From positions 1 to 41,108 of the forward strand of contig CAMWXD010000035.1 of NCBI GenBank assembly GCA_947178105.1: DNA of 41,108 bases. Reading direction: 5' to 3'. The translations under genes were made by a program, and so were the position numbers. Source of the stretch: an uncultured Eubacterium sp. (GTDB taxonomy: Bacteria > Bacillota > Clostridia > Lachnospirales > Lachnospiraceae). Shown in pieces: positions 1 to 7,838 of the stretch (position 1 is the stretch's first letter; each line of letters starts with the position of its first letter). Below the pieces are notes generated by a model that had not been told where the DNA came from, did not search any database, and saw only the letters and a list, made by a program, of their open reading frames with translations.

Positions 1-62
1 GGCTGCCGCATTACCTGCATTGGTATTTTTACTGTATTAGGATGAAGTGGCTTGGGCGGTGA
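1..62 (+). CDS. C-terminal end of an upstream gene (partial)
   Basis: The third frame is open from the window edge to a TGA at 60-62 and would encode an aromatic and basic tail ending HWYFYCIRMKWLGR. Such Trp/Tyr/Arg-rich tails are common at the ends of bacterial glycosyltransferases, and the next two genes belong to envelope glycan synthesis, so a glycosyltransferase is a reasonable guess. Other frames also stay open for about 40 bases, so the call is weak. Confidence 0.3.
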   Translation, partial: LPHYLHWYFYCIRMKWLGR

Positions 63-100
63 AGCATGGTATTTGAAAATCAGTTTGGGGAGAGGATAAA

Positions 101-774
101 ATGGATTTGAAGATGAAAAAGCTGTATGACAACAGGTTTGGGATATATGAGAAAAAGAGGAAAGATGCTGTATGGAAAGAGATCTGCATATATCTTAGGC
201 GTTTTCTCAAGGGGGGGGTAAAAATGTAACATGTATTGTGGATGTGGCAGCAGGTTATTGCAGCTTTATTAACCATATCTGTTGTAATTGCAAAAAATAT
301 GCGCTCGATGTGAACCCGGATGTCAGAAAATATGCAGGCAGGGATGTGGAAGTACTGGTAGACCAGGTGTGCCATTTAGGCAAGTATTTTGGGAAAGGAA
401 CCGTATCACTGTTTTTTATGAGCAATTTTTTGGAGCATTTGCCGAAGGACAGTATCAGCAGGCTGCTTGAGCTGGAATATTGTTTGCTGGAAAAGGGAGG
501 GCAGGTGTGGATTTTGACACCGAATATACGATATGCCGGTGGAAAATACTGGGATTTTTACGACCATATTACGCCCATTACAGAAAAAGCATTAATGGAA
601 GAGGCAGAGCTGATTGGGTATAAAATAAAAACATGCATACCAAGGTTTTTGCCATTTACAACGAAAAGCAGGTTCCCGCAGTCCCGGTGGATCGTACGTT
701 TGTATTTACATCTGATGCCATTCAGCGGAAAACTGTTTGGAGAGCAAAGTTTTCTGGTTTTATCAAAACCATAA
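101..774 (+). pseudogene. SAM-dependent methyltransferase, frame broken at a G8 tract
   Basis: A class I methyltransferase likely acting on a surface glycan or its precursor. The natural start is ATG 101 with a GGGGAGAGG site at 87-95. Its frame gives a basic N-terminus (MDLKMKKLYDNRFGIYEKK) but ends at TAA 227-229. The body lies in another frame: motif I VDVAAGY just after 238, the acidic strand-2 motif ALDVNPDV, then FLEHLPKD, LEKGGQVWILTPN and a C-terminal SFLVLSKP. The frames meet at eight G (211-218). Nine or six G would join them through KGGGKNVTCIVDV or KGGKNVTCIVDV. As written the product is either a 42-residue peptide or an N-truncated protein starting about GTG 238. Either a read error, a pseudogene or slipped-strand phase variation explains this. 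Confidence 0.65.
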
Positions 775-799
775 TTTTGCAGCATGGAGGACGTGATTT

Positions 800-2617
800 A
801 TGCAGCAGGAAGGCAGAAATAAAAAGGCAGTATTTGGAATGGTTGTGCTTGTGTCTTTTTTCATACGGATCATCCATCTGGATCTTCCAATTGGAAATGA
901 TATGCACGCATTCAGGCAGACGCAGACAGCAATGGCTGTCCAAAACTATTTCAGGGATGGATGGAGCCTTTTTCACTATGAGACGCCATTGTTTGGCGCT
1001 CCATGGCAGGTGCTGATGGAATGCCCTATTTATCAAACTGTCGTGTATGTGTTTATGCGGGTATTCAGGCCGTCAAATATAGATTTTGGCTGTCGGGCAG
1101 TCAGCTTGCTGACATTTTATTTGAGTGCAGGTATGCTGAAAAAGGTGGCAGGCATGTTTGTAAAAGGAGATGCGCCGATATATGTATGCTGTGTATATTT
1201 ATTAGCTGTATTTAATATATACTGGAGCCGGGCAGCAATGATTGATTATATGTCTGTCCTTTTTGCTTTAATTTATGTCTGGGGGCTGTATGGCTGGCTA
1301 TTAGACGGAAAACGGAGTAAGTATTGTATAGGGCTGTTTTTTGGCTGTCTGGGATATCTTTTAAAGGCAACGACGATGTTTCCCTATGTTTATCTGCTTA
1401 TGTTTTCTATTCCTTTGCTGCTGATCAGGGAAATACAGCAGCGGGAAGAGAAAATGAGTATATGCATCTATAGCTATTTGCAGAAAAATCGAAAACGCTT
1501 GCTGCTGCTTTTAGCAATCTGTATCATACCGGCTGTTGTGGGAGGCTTGTGGACCTCTTACGCAGACTATATAAAAAGCAGGTCTGAGTATACCGCATGG
1601 CTTTCTTCTGCAAATTTAAGCTCATGGAATTACGGTACATTTGCGCAGAAATGTGACATCAGCCAATGGCAGGCAATTACAGAGCGCCTATATGGCTTTT
1701 TTGGCGGCAGTATAATATTTTGTATACTTCTAGCAGGGGGAGGCATTGCCATATTCAGAAAACGGGAAATCTCTGCGCTGGTTTTTAGTTTTTTATCATG
1801 CATTCTGACGATATTTACATTATTTAATTTGTATTACGTACATGATTACTATTTGATGGCGGTTTCGCCGCTTGTATGTATGTTTATAGGAATCCTGCTG
1901 GCTGGAATCAAAGATTCGGTCTGGCAGGAAGGAAATACGGGAAAAATATGTTTTGGGATCTTATGTGCAGCTATGCTGTGCCTGCAAATAGAATACAACC
2001 AGCCATATATGGACGGCATGATACAAGGAAATAAGGAAACAAGCGCGCTTGCCGGATATATCCGCCAGGTTACAAAGGAAGATGAGCTGGTTGTAATCGA
2101 AGGAGAGGACTGGAGCCCGGTTACCTTGTATTATGCGCAGCGGAAAGGCTTTATGGTAAAAATGGCAGAGTGGCTATCAGATAGCAGGCTGTTTGCATTT
2201 TTGCAAAAAGATCATTATACAACGCTTGCCGCCCATTCCTTAGATACAGCAGGAATCTTTGCGCAGTATTATGATGTGGTAGTTCAGTATCCTGGCAGCC
2301 CGGATGGGTATGTATATAAATTTTATAATGGAGTAGAAGCACAAGAGATTGTAAGCAGAAGCAGGACATATGATTTGCAGGCGGATTGTGGGACAGATAT
2401 GGCATTAGGCTGGGATGCTGATTATATGCAGATCCATTATGAGGATACGGGAATAAGCAGGCAGGTTGCAGTGGAGGTTACAGACAGGCAGGGAAATGTC
2501 ATAGCAGGCAAGATCAATCTGCCAGCAGGATGCAGAGAAATTTACTATAAAATCAGCGAACTATGCGATGCTCCTGTAAAGGCTAGGATTTTGGCAGGCG
2601 AGGAGACGGTTCCGTAG
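800..2617 (+). CDS. GT-C family membrane glycosyltransferase (GT39/ArnT-like)
   Basis: A 605-residue polytopic membrane protein that probably transfers a sugar from a polyprenyl-phosphate donor to an envelope glycan or protein on the outer face of the membrane. The first transmembrane helix (about residues 10-26) is followed by an outer loop with NDMHAFRQTQTAMAV, the acidic/His-Arg-Gln signature seen in PMT/ArnT-like enzymes. About ten further hydrophobic helices run to residue 400, and a soluble domain forms the rest. The start is ATG 800 with GGAGG at 786-790. It lies 25 bases after the broken methyltransferase and looks co-transcribed with it. The specific sugar and acceptor cannot be read from sequence. 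Family assignment is good, function general. Confidence 0.75.
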   Translation: MQQEGRNKKAVFGMVVLVSFFIRIIHLDLPIGNDMHAFRQTQTAMAVQNYFRDGWSLFHYETPLFGAPWQVLMECPIYQTVVYVFMRVFRPSNIDFGCRAVSLLTFYLSAGMLKKVAGMFVKGDAPIYVCCVYLLAVFNIYWSRAAMIDYMSVLFALIYVWGLYGWLLDGKRSKYCIGLFFGCLGYLLKATTMFPYVYLLMFSIPLLLIREIQQREEKMSICIYSYLQKNRKRLLLLLAICIIPAVVGGLWTSYADYIKSRSEYTAWLSSANLSSWNYGTFAQKCDISQWQAITERLYGFFGGSIIFCILLAGGGIAIFRKREISALVFSFLSCILTIFTLFNLYYVHDYYLMAVSPLVCMFIGILLAGIKDSVWQEGNTGKICFGILCAAMLCLQIEYNQPYMDGMIQGNKETSALAGYIRQVTKEDELVVIEGEDWSPVTLYYAQRKGFMVKMAEWLSDSRLFAFLQKDHYTTLAAHSLDTAGIFAQYYDVVVQYPGSPDGYVYKFYNGVEAQEIVSRSRTYDLQADCGTDMALGWDADYMQIHYEDTGISRQVAVEVTDRQGNVIAGKINLPAGCREIYYKISELCDAPVKARILAGEETVP

Positions 2618-2844
2618 TTGCTTTAGATAGGTGAGGATACGGTTTGGCTGTTGCATTGAAGTTCATAGAGCAACGTCTCAAAAATCCTGTTTGCAATTTG
2701 GATCTGGTTTTATAAAAGGCAATCAGATTATATTGTGAGTTGATGATGAGGGTGCGGTTGACAGTACATTTATGTTGCAGGTCATTGTTGATGGAATTAT
2801 CCAGAATGAATTAGAAATACTGGTGAAAGATAAAATATAAAATA

Positions 2845-2877
2845 ATATACCCCTGGATGGTTCTAGGGGTATATTTT
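2845..2877 (+). terminator. Rho-independent terminator
   Basis: A perfect 10-bp stem (ATATACCCCT at 2845-2854 with AGGGGTATAT at 2865-2874), a 10-base loop and a short T run to 2877. It closes the envelope glycan cluster that ends at 2617. Confidence 0.75.
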
Positions 2878-2908
2878 AAGGAAATTATTATTTAAAAGGA
2901 TATCATGA

Positions 2909-2937
2909 TTGTCGATACCAATTAGATACGTTATAAT
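2909..2937 (+). promoter_or_regulatory. Sigma-A promoter for the truncated ORF at 2984
   Basis: TTGTCG at 2909-2914, a 17-base spacer and a perfect TATAAT at 2932-2937. It lies about 45 bases before a GGAGGAGG ribosome site (2969-2977) and ATG 2984. Confidence 0.65.
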
Positions 2938-2983
2938 ATCAGTGTTGTCTTACTGATAGCTGGCAACAGGAGGAGGTTTTAAC

Positions 2984-3109
2984 ATGGAAATTGTACTCTC
3001 GTTTTGCCTATTGGCAGTATATCCATTCTGTTTTAGTATTCATAACTATTTTTTTACCACAGGTATCCATACTTCATATTGTGCATTTTGCGGGTCTGGA
3101 TTTAGGTAA
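2984..3109 (+). pseudogene. Short ORF behind a strong promoter, probably a truncated gene
   Basis: ATG 2984 follows a near-ideal GGAGGAGG site and a consensus promoter, yet the ORF is only 41 residues. Its first 23 residues are hydrophobic (MEIVLSFCLLAVYPFCF), like a signal peptide or first membrane helix. The rest runs antisense through the end of the araC-type gene, whose stop is at 3046-3048. The simplest reading is that a membrane or secreted protein gene lost everything after its first helix when the leftward araC cassette was joined here. A real 41-residue membrane peptide is possible. Confidence 0.4.
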
Positions 3110-3891
3110 ACTTCGACATCGGGAGCATTGCCATATTCGTATCCCGAAGCCGGCAGCCATTCTGTTACGATGCGCCGCTCCAATTCTTGGATAGACTCAT
3201 TCGTACCCTCTCCAGAAAATATCGCCCATGTAGCTGCTGGCACGATATATTCTTCAAGGTCATTCTTTGCCTGTGAAGTAGATACCGCAATATAATACCT
3301 CCATGGCTCCGTATCATTACAAGTGCTGACACCAAGCACTCCCTTAGGCGGTGTGTCCATCATACTGATTAATCTCTGTAAGGTTCCATTCATGGATATT
3401 TCCTGCCACTTTGGGGGAATGACTGTAAAATTCTTTTCAATATCCTTGTGCAGAGGTACAGATACGCCTACAATACGGAATGTGTCTTTTGTTTCAATTC
3501 GATAATTCATTTCTTCCACTCCTTTGACTGTAATTTTAAACAAGATAGGTGGGAAGGATTTTACGGATACGCCCTCATTTTTTACAGCAGATGGGGCGAT
3601 TCCATGAACAGACTGAAACGCTCTGTTAAATGCGGTGGGGGAATTATATCCGTATTTTCCTGCCACATCAATGATTTTCATGTTTTTGCCCTGTAAATCT
3701 ACAGCGGCAAGCGACATTTTTCTCCTGCGGATATATTCAGATAAAGGAATCCCCGCCATATAAGCGAACATTCTCTGGAAATGATAAGAAGAACAACAGG
3801 CAATCAGCCCAAGCTGTTCATAATCAATTTCATCCGCCAAATGTTCCTCAATATAACCGATTGCATCATTTAATCGTTCAATCCATTCCAT
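3046..3891 (-). CDS. AraC-family regulator with GyrI-like ligand-binding domain
   Basis: A 281-residue transcription regulator. Residues about 8-105 form the double helix-turn-helix AraC domain (IDYEQLGLIACCSSYHFQRMF, then IIDVAGKYGYNSPTAFNRAF). Residues about 125-281 match the GyrI-like/effector-binding fold, starting MNYRIETKDTFRIVGVSVPL and ending DVEVYLNPDP and YEVWIPVVKK. In Rob/BmrR/MarA-like relatives this half binds hydrophobic drugs or other small molecules, so it probably senses a xenobiotic. Start ATG 3891 has AGGAGG nine bases upstream. It is the last gene of a leftward operon after tetR and a flavoprotein (89-base gap). Confidence 0.85.
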   Translation of the reverse strand: MEWIERLNDAIGYIEEHLADEIDYEQLGLIACCSSYHFQRMFAYMAGIPLSEYIRRRKMSLAAVDLQGKNMKIIDVAGKYGYNSPTAFNRAFQSVHGIAPSAVKNEGVSVKSFPPILFKITVKGVEEMNYRIETKDTFRIVGVSVPLHKDIEKNFTVIPPKWQEISMNGTLQRLISMMDTPPKGVLGVSTCNDTEPWRYYIAVSTSQAKNDLEEYIVPAATWAIFSGEGTNESIQELERRIVTEWLPASGYEYGNAPDVEVYLNPDPQNAQYEVWIPVVKK

Positions 3892-3980
3892 AACAAAAAT
3901 CCTCCTGACAGCTTTTAGTATAAGTTATGATTCCGTTTTTTTCCTCTCAATCCCTGCACGAAAAAGAGAGGTTACATTTT

Positions 3981-4619
3981 CTAAGCTCCCCATGGTCTGA
4001 TATTTCCAAGCCATCCCCGCTCAGCCCAATATTTTCCGTCAAGATATTGAGGGTCGTTTTTATGTAACGATTTTTGCATCATGCGGCAGAAAAGAAATTT
4101 TATCCTTGTAATTGCATTTACCCTTGAAGGTTTTTCGTAGTTGATGCTTGAAAGCTTTCTTCCTGTAAACACCGTGATTTTGGAAATGCCCCACCATGAA
4201 AGGCTGTGTTTTATGTCTTTTGCCGTAGACTTTGCTCCCGCGCCAAGACATTGCGAAATAATAACCGCCCGTTTTGTAAACATTTCAGGAGCTGGACGGT
4301 GTGGCATCCACAAATAAGCAAAATGGTCAAGCAATGCTTTCATAGAACCTGTTGTGTGCATCACATAAGCAGGAGATGTCATCACAATCAAATCAGATTC
4401 TAACAGCGACGCCGCAATTTTTTGTATGTATTCGGAGTCCTTGCATGTGTGTTCGCCTTTCAATGTACAGCTTACGCATCCCGAACAAAAAGACGGGCAG
4501 TCTTTCGGCAGATAAAATTCTGTGATTTCTGCTTTTTTTCTAAACCGCTCCAGAAATATTTCTTTCAGACGATAAGTTACACCGTGTTTTTCTGTTCCGT
4601 TTATTACTGTAATCTTCAC
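3981..4619 (-). CDS. NAD(P)H-dependent FMN reductase-like flavoprotein
   Basis: A 212-residue flavodoxin-fold oxidoreductase. The N-terminus has the beta-strand and phosphate-binding loop of the family (MKITVINGTEKHGVTYRLKE). It carries a Cys-rich segment CPSFCSGCVSC plus CKD, as in iron-sulfur flavoprotein-like members, and the flavin-edge segment LIVMTSPAYVMHTTGSMKALLDHF. The start is GTG 4619, with GGAGGT overlapping the stop of the tetR-type gene (3 bases between genes), so the two are translationally coupled. Likely substrates are quinones, nitro- or azo-compounds, but the sequence does not settle this. Confidence 0.8.
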   Translation of the reverse strand: MKITVINGTEKHGVTYRLKEIFLERFRKKAEITEFYLPKDCPSFCSGCVSCTLKGEHTCKDSEYIQKIAASLLESDLIVMTSPAYVMHTTGSMKALLDHFAYLWMPHRPAPEMFTKRAVIISQCLGAGAKSTAKDIKHSLSWWGISKITVFTGRKLSSINYEKPSRVNAITRIKFLFCRMMQKSLHKNDPQYLDGKYWAERGWLGNIRPWGA

Positions 4620-4622
4620 AAT

Positions 4623-5195
4623 CTATACCTCCAAAATATCGTGTAATATTGCCGTATGAAATGTTTTGCGTTCCTTTGGAGATGTCAAATCTATCCCATA
4701 GAGCTGCATAATTATTTTATGCCGCAAAAATGACTGTTGCATTACTGAAATCAAATAAAACGTTTTTCGTTCAAGCGTTTCCTTATCCCAATCGGGGCGG
4801 CAGGCGGACATAAGCGGAAGATACGCAAGATATGTTCTGTGCGTATTGTCATCTTCCTTCGGCATACGCATATCAGCAAGAATAGAGGTTTTCGCTACCG
4901 CATAATGCTCAAACAAAAATGTAAATGTCATGTTTCCAAGGTAATCAAGCTTTTCAAAGGCAGTAAGTTTTTCTGTTTTTTCCCGAATGGTACTAAAGTT
5001 ATCAACGATACCATTCACGATACGTTCCACACACAATTCTATGAGTTTGTCTTTGTTTCCAAAATGGTAATTGACAAGCCCCAATCCTACATTTGCCTTT
5101 TTACATATCTCCCGTACCGTAATGCCAGTCATTTGTTCACCCTTTTCATTGATGAGATCTATCGTGGCTTGAATGATTATTTCTTTATTGTCCAT
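4623..5195 (-). CDS. TetR-family repressor
   Basis: A 190-residue regulator. The N-terminal helix-turn-helix is clear (ITVREICKKANVGLGLVNYHFGNKDKLIELC, residues about 24-54 in parts), followed by a helical ligand/dimer domain. ATG 5195 is chosen over an upstream ATG at 5213 because AGGGAGG sits at the right distance from it, and because the upstream start would fall inside an operator. The gene heads a leftward operon with the flavoprotein and AraC genes. Two TGAAC-type palindromes overlie its promoter, so it probably represses itself and the operon until a ligand binds. Confidence 0.88.
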   Translation of the reverse strand: MDNKEIIIQATIDLINEKGEQMTGITVREICKKANVGLGLVNYHFGNKDKLIELCVERIVNGIVDNFSTIREKTEKLTAFEKLDYLGNMTFTFLFEHYAVAKTSILADMRMPKEDDNTHRTYLAYLPLMSACRPDWDKETLERKTFYLISVMQQSFLRHKIIMQLYGIDLTSPKERKTFHTAILHDILEV

Positions 5196-5206
5196 AATGC
5201 CCTCCC

Positions 5207-5219
5207 TGAACAATGTTCA
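5207..5219. promoter_or_regulatory. Operator 1, proximal palindrome
   Basis: Perfect palindrome TGAACAATGTTCA between the -10 element and the ribosome site of the leftward tetR-type gene. Binding here would block transcription initiation or escape. Confidence 0.7.
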
Positions 5220-5225
5220 ATCTGT

Positions 5226-5254
5226 ATTATACTGAACGTTGTTCAAAAAGTCAA
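5226..5254 (-). promoter_or_regulatory. Sigma-A promoter of the tetR operon
   Basis: On the minus strand TTGACT (5249-5254), a 17-base spacer and a perfect TATAAT (5226-5231). The spacer is almost filled by operator 2. Confidence 0.8.
5233..5245. promoter_or_regulatory. Operator 2, in the promoter spacer
   Basis: TGAACGTTGTTCA, with TGAAC/GTTCA arms like operator 1. Centres are 26 bases apart. It lies wholly within the -35/-10 spacer, the classical place for TetR-type repression. Confidence 0.7.
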
Positions 5255-5271
5255 TAGGTTTATACAAGTGT

Positions 5272-5463
5272 TTACAAAAGGGGATCGTTCTTTTTTAAAC
5301 ATTCCAAAATGGGTTCAATATATTTCTTGTCTGAAATATCGGGCTTCCGCCAACACAAAATGCATTCAGCTCCTGTTGCTTCTGCTATCCACTCAGCATA
5401 TCGATTTGCAAAATTGATTTTCATTATGCATTTTTTGTCTGTTATAAATAGTCTTGTATGCAT
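5272..5463 (-). CDS. Small ORF or gene remnant after proX
   Basis: Up to 63 residues (or 50 from an internal ATG at 5424: KINFANRYAEWIAEATGAEC). It begins 11 bases after the proX stop, so it might be a second gene in that transcript, but neither start has a ribosome site. The composition (RKPDISDKKYIEPILECLKK) is protein-like. I do not recognise it. It may be a fragment of a longer gene. Confidence 0.25.
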   Translation of the reverse strand: MHTRLFITDKKCIMKINFANRYAEWIAEATGAECILCWRKPDISDKKYIEPILECLKKNDPLL

Positions 5464-5474
5464 TTTACGGCTTT

Positions 5475-6026
5475 TTATGCAATCTGCATTACGTGCACAG
5501 TGCTCCCATGTTCTTTTAAAATCGAAATCATATCTTCTGTTTTCATCCAGACTGTCGCCGTATTGTCATTTGGATGCACGCCGATGATGCCGGGACCATC
5601 TAAAAAAGAATGGTCTATATAAAGCTGCACTTTGTGCTCTGTATCATGCAGCAATCCGAAAGGAGTCACAGCCCCGGGCAGCAGTCCCAGGATCTTTAGT
5701 AAATCGTTTTCCGAAGCAAAAGAAAGGCGGCGTGTCTGATATTTGTGCTGGAATTCTTTCAGATTGATCTGTTTGTCGCCTTTGACGGTAAGCAGGTAAT
5801 AATGCTGCTTTTTGTCATCGCGCACAAACAGGTTTTTTGCATCTGCCTGCGGATACGGAAAGGTAATTTCTGCAAGTTCTTTCATCGTATATACCGGTTG
5901 GTGCGCAGTCACTTCAAACCAGATGCCTTTTCTTTTTAAATAGTTGTATATTTTATTTTTATCCATGATCTCTATTTTATTTATTGTCGGTGTTTGTTCC
6001 TGCTTTGTATTTTTGCCATTGCTCAT
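5475..6026 (-). CDS. proX: Prolyl-tRNA deacylase (YbaK/ProX family)
   Basis: A 183-residue freestanding editing enzyme of the YbaK/INS-like superfamily. It hydrolyses alanine (or cysteine) wrongly attached to tRNA-Pro in the cytoplasm. Features of the ProX/PrdX branch are visible: EVTAHQPVYTMKELAE near the start, DAKNLFVRDDKKQHYYLL, the conserved lysine in TVKGDKQIN, GLLPGAVTPFGLLHD, and GVHPNDNTATVWM. Start ATG 6026 has AGGAG nine bases upstream. An internal ATG at 5966 (MDKNKIYNYL) matches where the family usually begins but lacks a good site. The roughly 20-residue N-terminal extension is therefore probably real but low in conservation. Confidence 0.85.
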   Translation of the reverse strand: MSNGKNTKQEQTPTINKIEIMDKNKIYNYLKRKGIWFEVTAHQPVYTMKELAEITFPYPQADAKNLFVRDDKKQHYYLLTVKGDKQINLKEFQHKYQTRRLSFASENDLLKILGLLPGAVTPFGLLHDTEHKVQLYIDHSFLDGPGIIGVHPNDNTATVWMKTEDMISILKEHGSTVHVMQIA

Positions 6027-6090
6027 AGGTGTTTACTCCTGTTATGTATTTTTACATCACACGCCTTTTGGAACGGGACGGCTGATTGTG

Positions 6091-6120
6091 ATTGTATCAT
6101 AGAAGGCGAGGGATATTCAA
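6091..6120 (-). promoter_or_regulatory. Promoter of proX
   Basis: On the minus strand TTGAAT (6115-6120), an 18-base spacer and TACAAT (6091-6096), about 60 bases before the start codon. Confidence 0.55.
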
Positions 6121-6272
6121 GCAGTTTTGGCAGGAGTGCAGTTACAGGGAGCGTGCTTTTGATGCAGAAATGAATGGCTGATGCAGGATGTTTCTTAAAG
6201 ATTGCATTCACAGCATGTTTATGGTAAGGTATTAAAAAGAAGCAGCAGCCTGCATGGGAAAGAAGGTGGAGT

Positions 6273-7829
6273 ATGGCAGTGTACTTAAATACAGACGCAG
6301 CGTACAAGGATTTTCGGATGCTTCGCAGGGATAAATATTTTGTGGACAAATCCGGCATGATTGAGAAGGTGAACGAGCGGATTTTAACAAAAAACAGGTA
6401 TTTGTGCATTACAAAGCCGCGCCGTTTTGGAAAAACATCGGTATTAAATATGCTGGGCGCGTATTATGGGAAGGCTTATGCTTCCGAAGAGTTGTTTAAG
6501 GGACTGGATATTGCAGGGAGCGGGCAGTATGCGGTGCATTTGAATCAATATTCGCTCATCCATATGAATATGAATCGGCTGCCGGAGGATGGCGACACGT
6601 ATGCGGATTATTTGGCATTGATTCGGGAAACGCTGCGGGATGACCTGCTGGAAGCTTATCCAGGGCTCAAGCAGAAGAATTTTCGCAAGCTTTCAGACTT
6701 GCTGGCGGCTGCGGGGGAGGAATTTGTTTTTCTTATTGACGAATGGGACTATATTTTCAGCCATGACATGTACCAGGAGAACCAGAGTGACTATCTGGAG
6801 TTTTTCAGGGAGTTGTTAAAAGATAAGCCCTATGTGGCGCTTGCTTATATGACAGGGGTGCTGCCGATGAAAAAATACAGTATGGGTTCGGCGCTGAATA
6901 TGTTTGACGAATATACGATGCTCAATGATTCTGTGTTTGACAGCTATTTTGGGTTTACGCAAAAAGAGGCTGAACAGCTTTGCAGCAGGCAGGCTGTAGT
7001 GAAAAAACAGGAGCTGGAGGAGTGGTATAACGGATATTTGACGGGCAGCGGAAATAAAATTTACAATCCTCGTTCGGTTGTACTGGCGCTTATGAACGGA
7101 ACATGCCAAAGCTATTGGACAAGGACTGGCAGGATGGACGAGGTATTGTTTTTCCTGAAATATAATATCGCACAGGTACGGGATGATATTGTAAAAATGG
7201 TGAATCATATGCCTGTATTTGCAGATATTAAAAAAGAATATACAGCAGGGCAGCAAAGCCCGGCAAACAGGAAAGAGATCTATGCGGCAATGATTATCTA
7301 TGGATTTCTGTCTTATTATGAGGGTGAGCTGAGAATTCCGGACAAAGAGCTTATGATCGAGTTTGAGAATGCGCTGGAGGACGATGATTTTGGAGATGTA
7401 GCGGAGCTTGTCAGAAATTCTGAGGAGGTGCTGCGGGCGACTTTGGCAAAGCAGGAGGAGGCTGTTGTATCGTATTTGCACAATATCCATAACAGTGAAA
7501 TTCCAATCCTCCAATATAATGATGAAAACAGCCTTGCCTGTGTGGTAACACTTGCGTATCTTTCAGCAAGAGACAAGTATCGGATAGAACGCGAGGAAAA
7601 AAGCGGGAAAGGCTTTGCTGATTTTATTTTTTATCCAAAGAGGAGGCATCTGCCAGGAATGGTGATTGAGTTAAAGGCGGACGCTTCGCCGCAGGCGGCG
7701 CTTCGCCAGATTCGGGAGAGGGAATATACACAAAAGCTGCAAAAAGAAGCTGTAGGACGCATCCTTTTGGTAGGGATCAGCTATAATCCGGCAAAGAAGG
7801 AGCACAGGTGCAGGATTGAGGAGGCATAA
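6273..7829 (+). CDS. AAA-ATPase-like protein with C-terminal PD-(D/E)XK nuclease-like domain
   Basis: A 518-residue protein of the AAA-ATPase_like/DUF1703 type, abundant in gut Bacteroidetes and Clostridia and of unknown biological role. The N-terminus has the family opening (FRMLRRDKYFVDKSGMIEKV), a P-loop variant KPRRFGKTS (about residues 47-55) and a Walker B FVFLIDEWDYIF (about 150-161). The C-terminus carries a PD-(D/E)XK-like core: GFADFIFYP, then MVIELKAD. Start ATG 6273 has AAGGTGGAG upstream. Only 9 bases separate its stop from ispG, so it may be co-transcribed with ispG-polC, an unusual place for an accessory gene. I see no transposase next to it. Confidence 0.85.
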   Translation: MAVYLNTDAAYKDFRMLRRDKYFVDKSGMIEKVNERILTKNRYLCITKPRRFGKTSVLNMLGAYYGKAYASEELFKGLDIAGSGQYAVHLNQYSLIHMNMNRLPEDGDTYADYLALIRETLRDDLLEAYPGLKQKNFRKLSDLLAAAGEEFVFLIDEWDYIFSHDMYQENQSDYLEFFRELLKDKPYVALAYMTGVLPMKKYSMGSALNMFDEYTMLNDSVFDSYFGFTQKEAEQLCSRQAVVKKQELEEWYNGYLTGSGNKIYNPRSVVLALMNGTCQSYWTRTGRMDEVLFFLKYNIAQVRDDIVKMVNHMPVFADIKKEYTAGQQSPANRKEIYAAMIIYGFLSYYEGELRIPDKELMIEFENALEDDDFGDVAELVRNSEEVLRATLAKQEEAVVSYLHNIHNSEIPILQYNDENSLACVVTLAYLSARDKYRIEREEKSGKGFADFIFYPKRRHLPGMVIELKADASPQAALRQIREREYTQKLQKEAVGRILLVGISYNPAKKEHRCRIEEA

Positions 7830-7838
7830 GGAAGGATT

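Larger units (their letters stand above)
2618..2983. other. Intergenic stretch after the glycosyltransferase
   Basis: No convincing gene. A short open remnant ends at about 2840 (VDSTFMLQVIVDGIIQNELE) but has no start or ribosome site. A rho-independent terminator (2845-2877) and a strong promoter (2909-2937) fill the right part. Confidence 0.5.
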
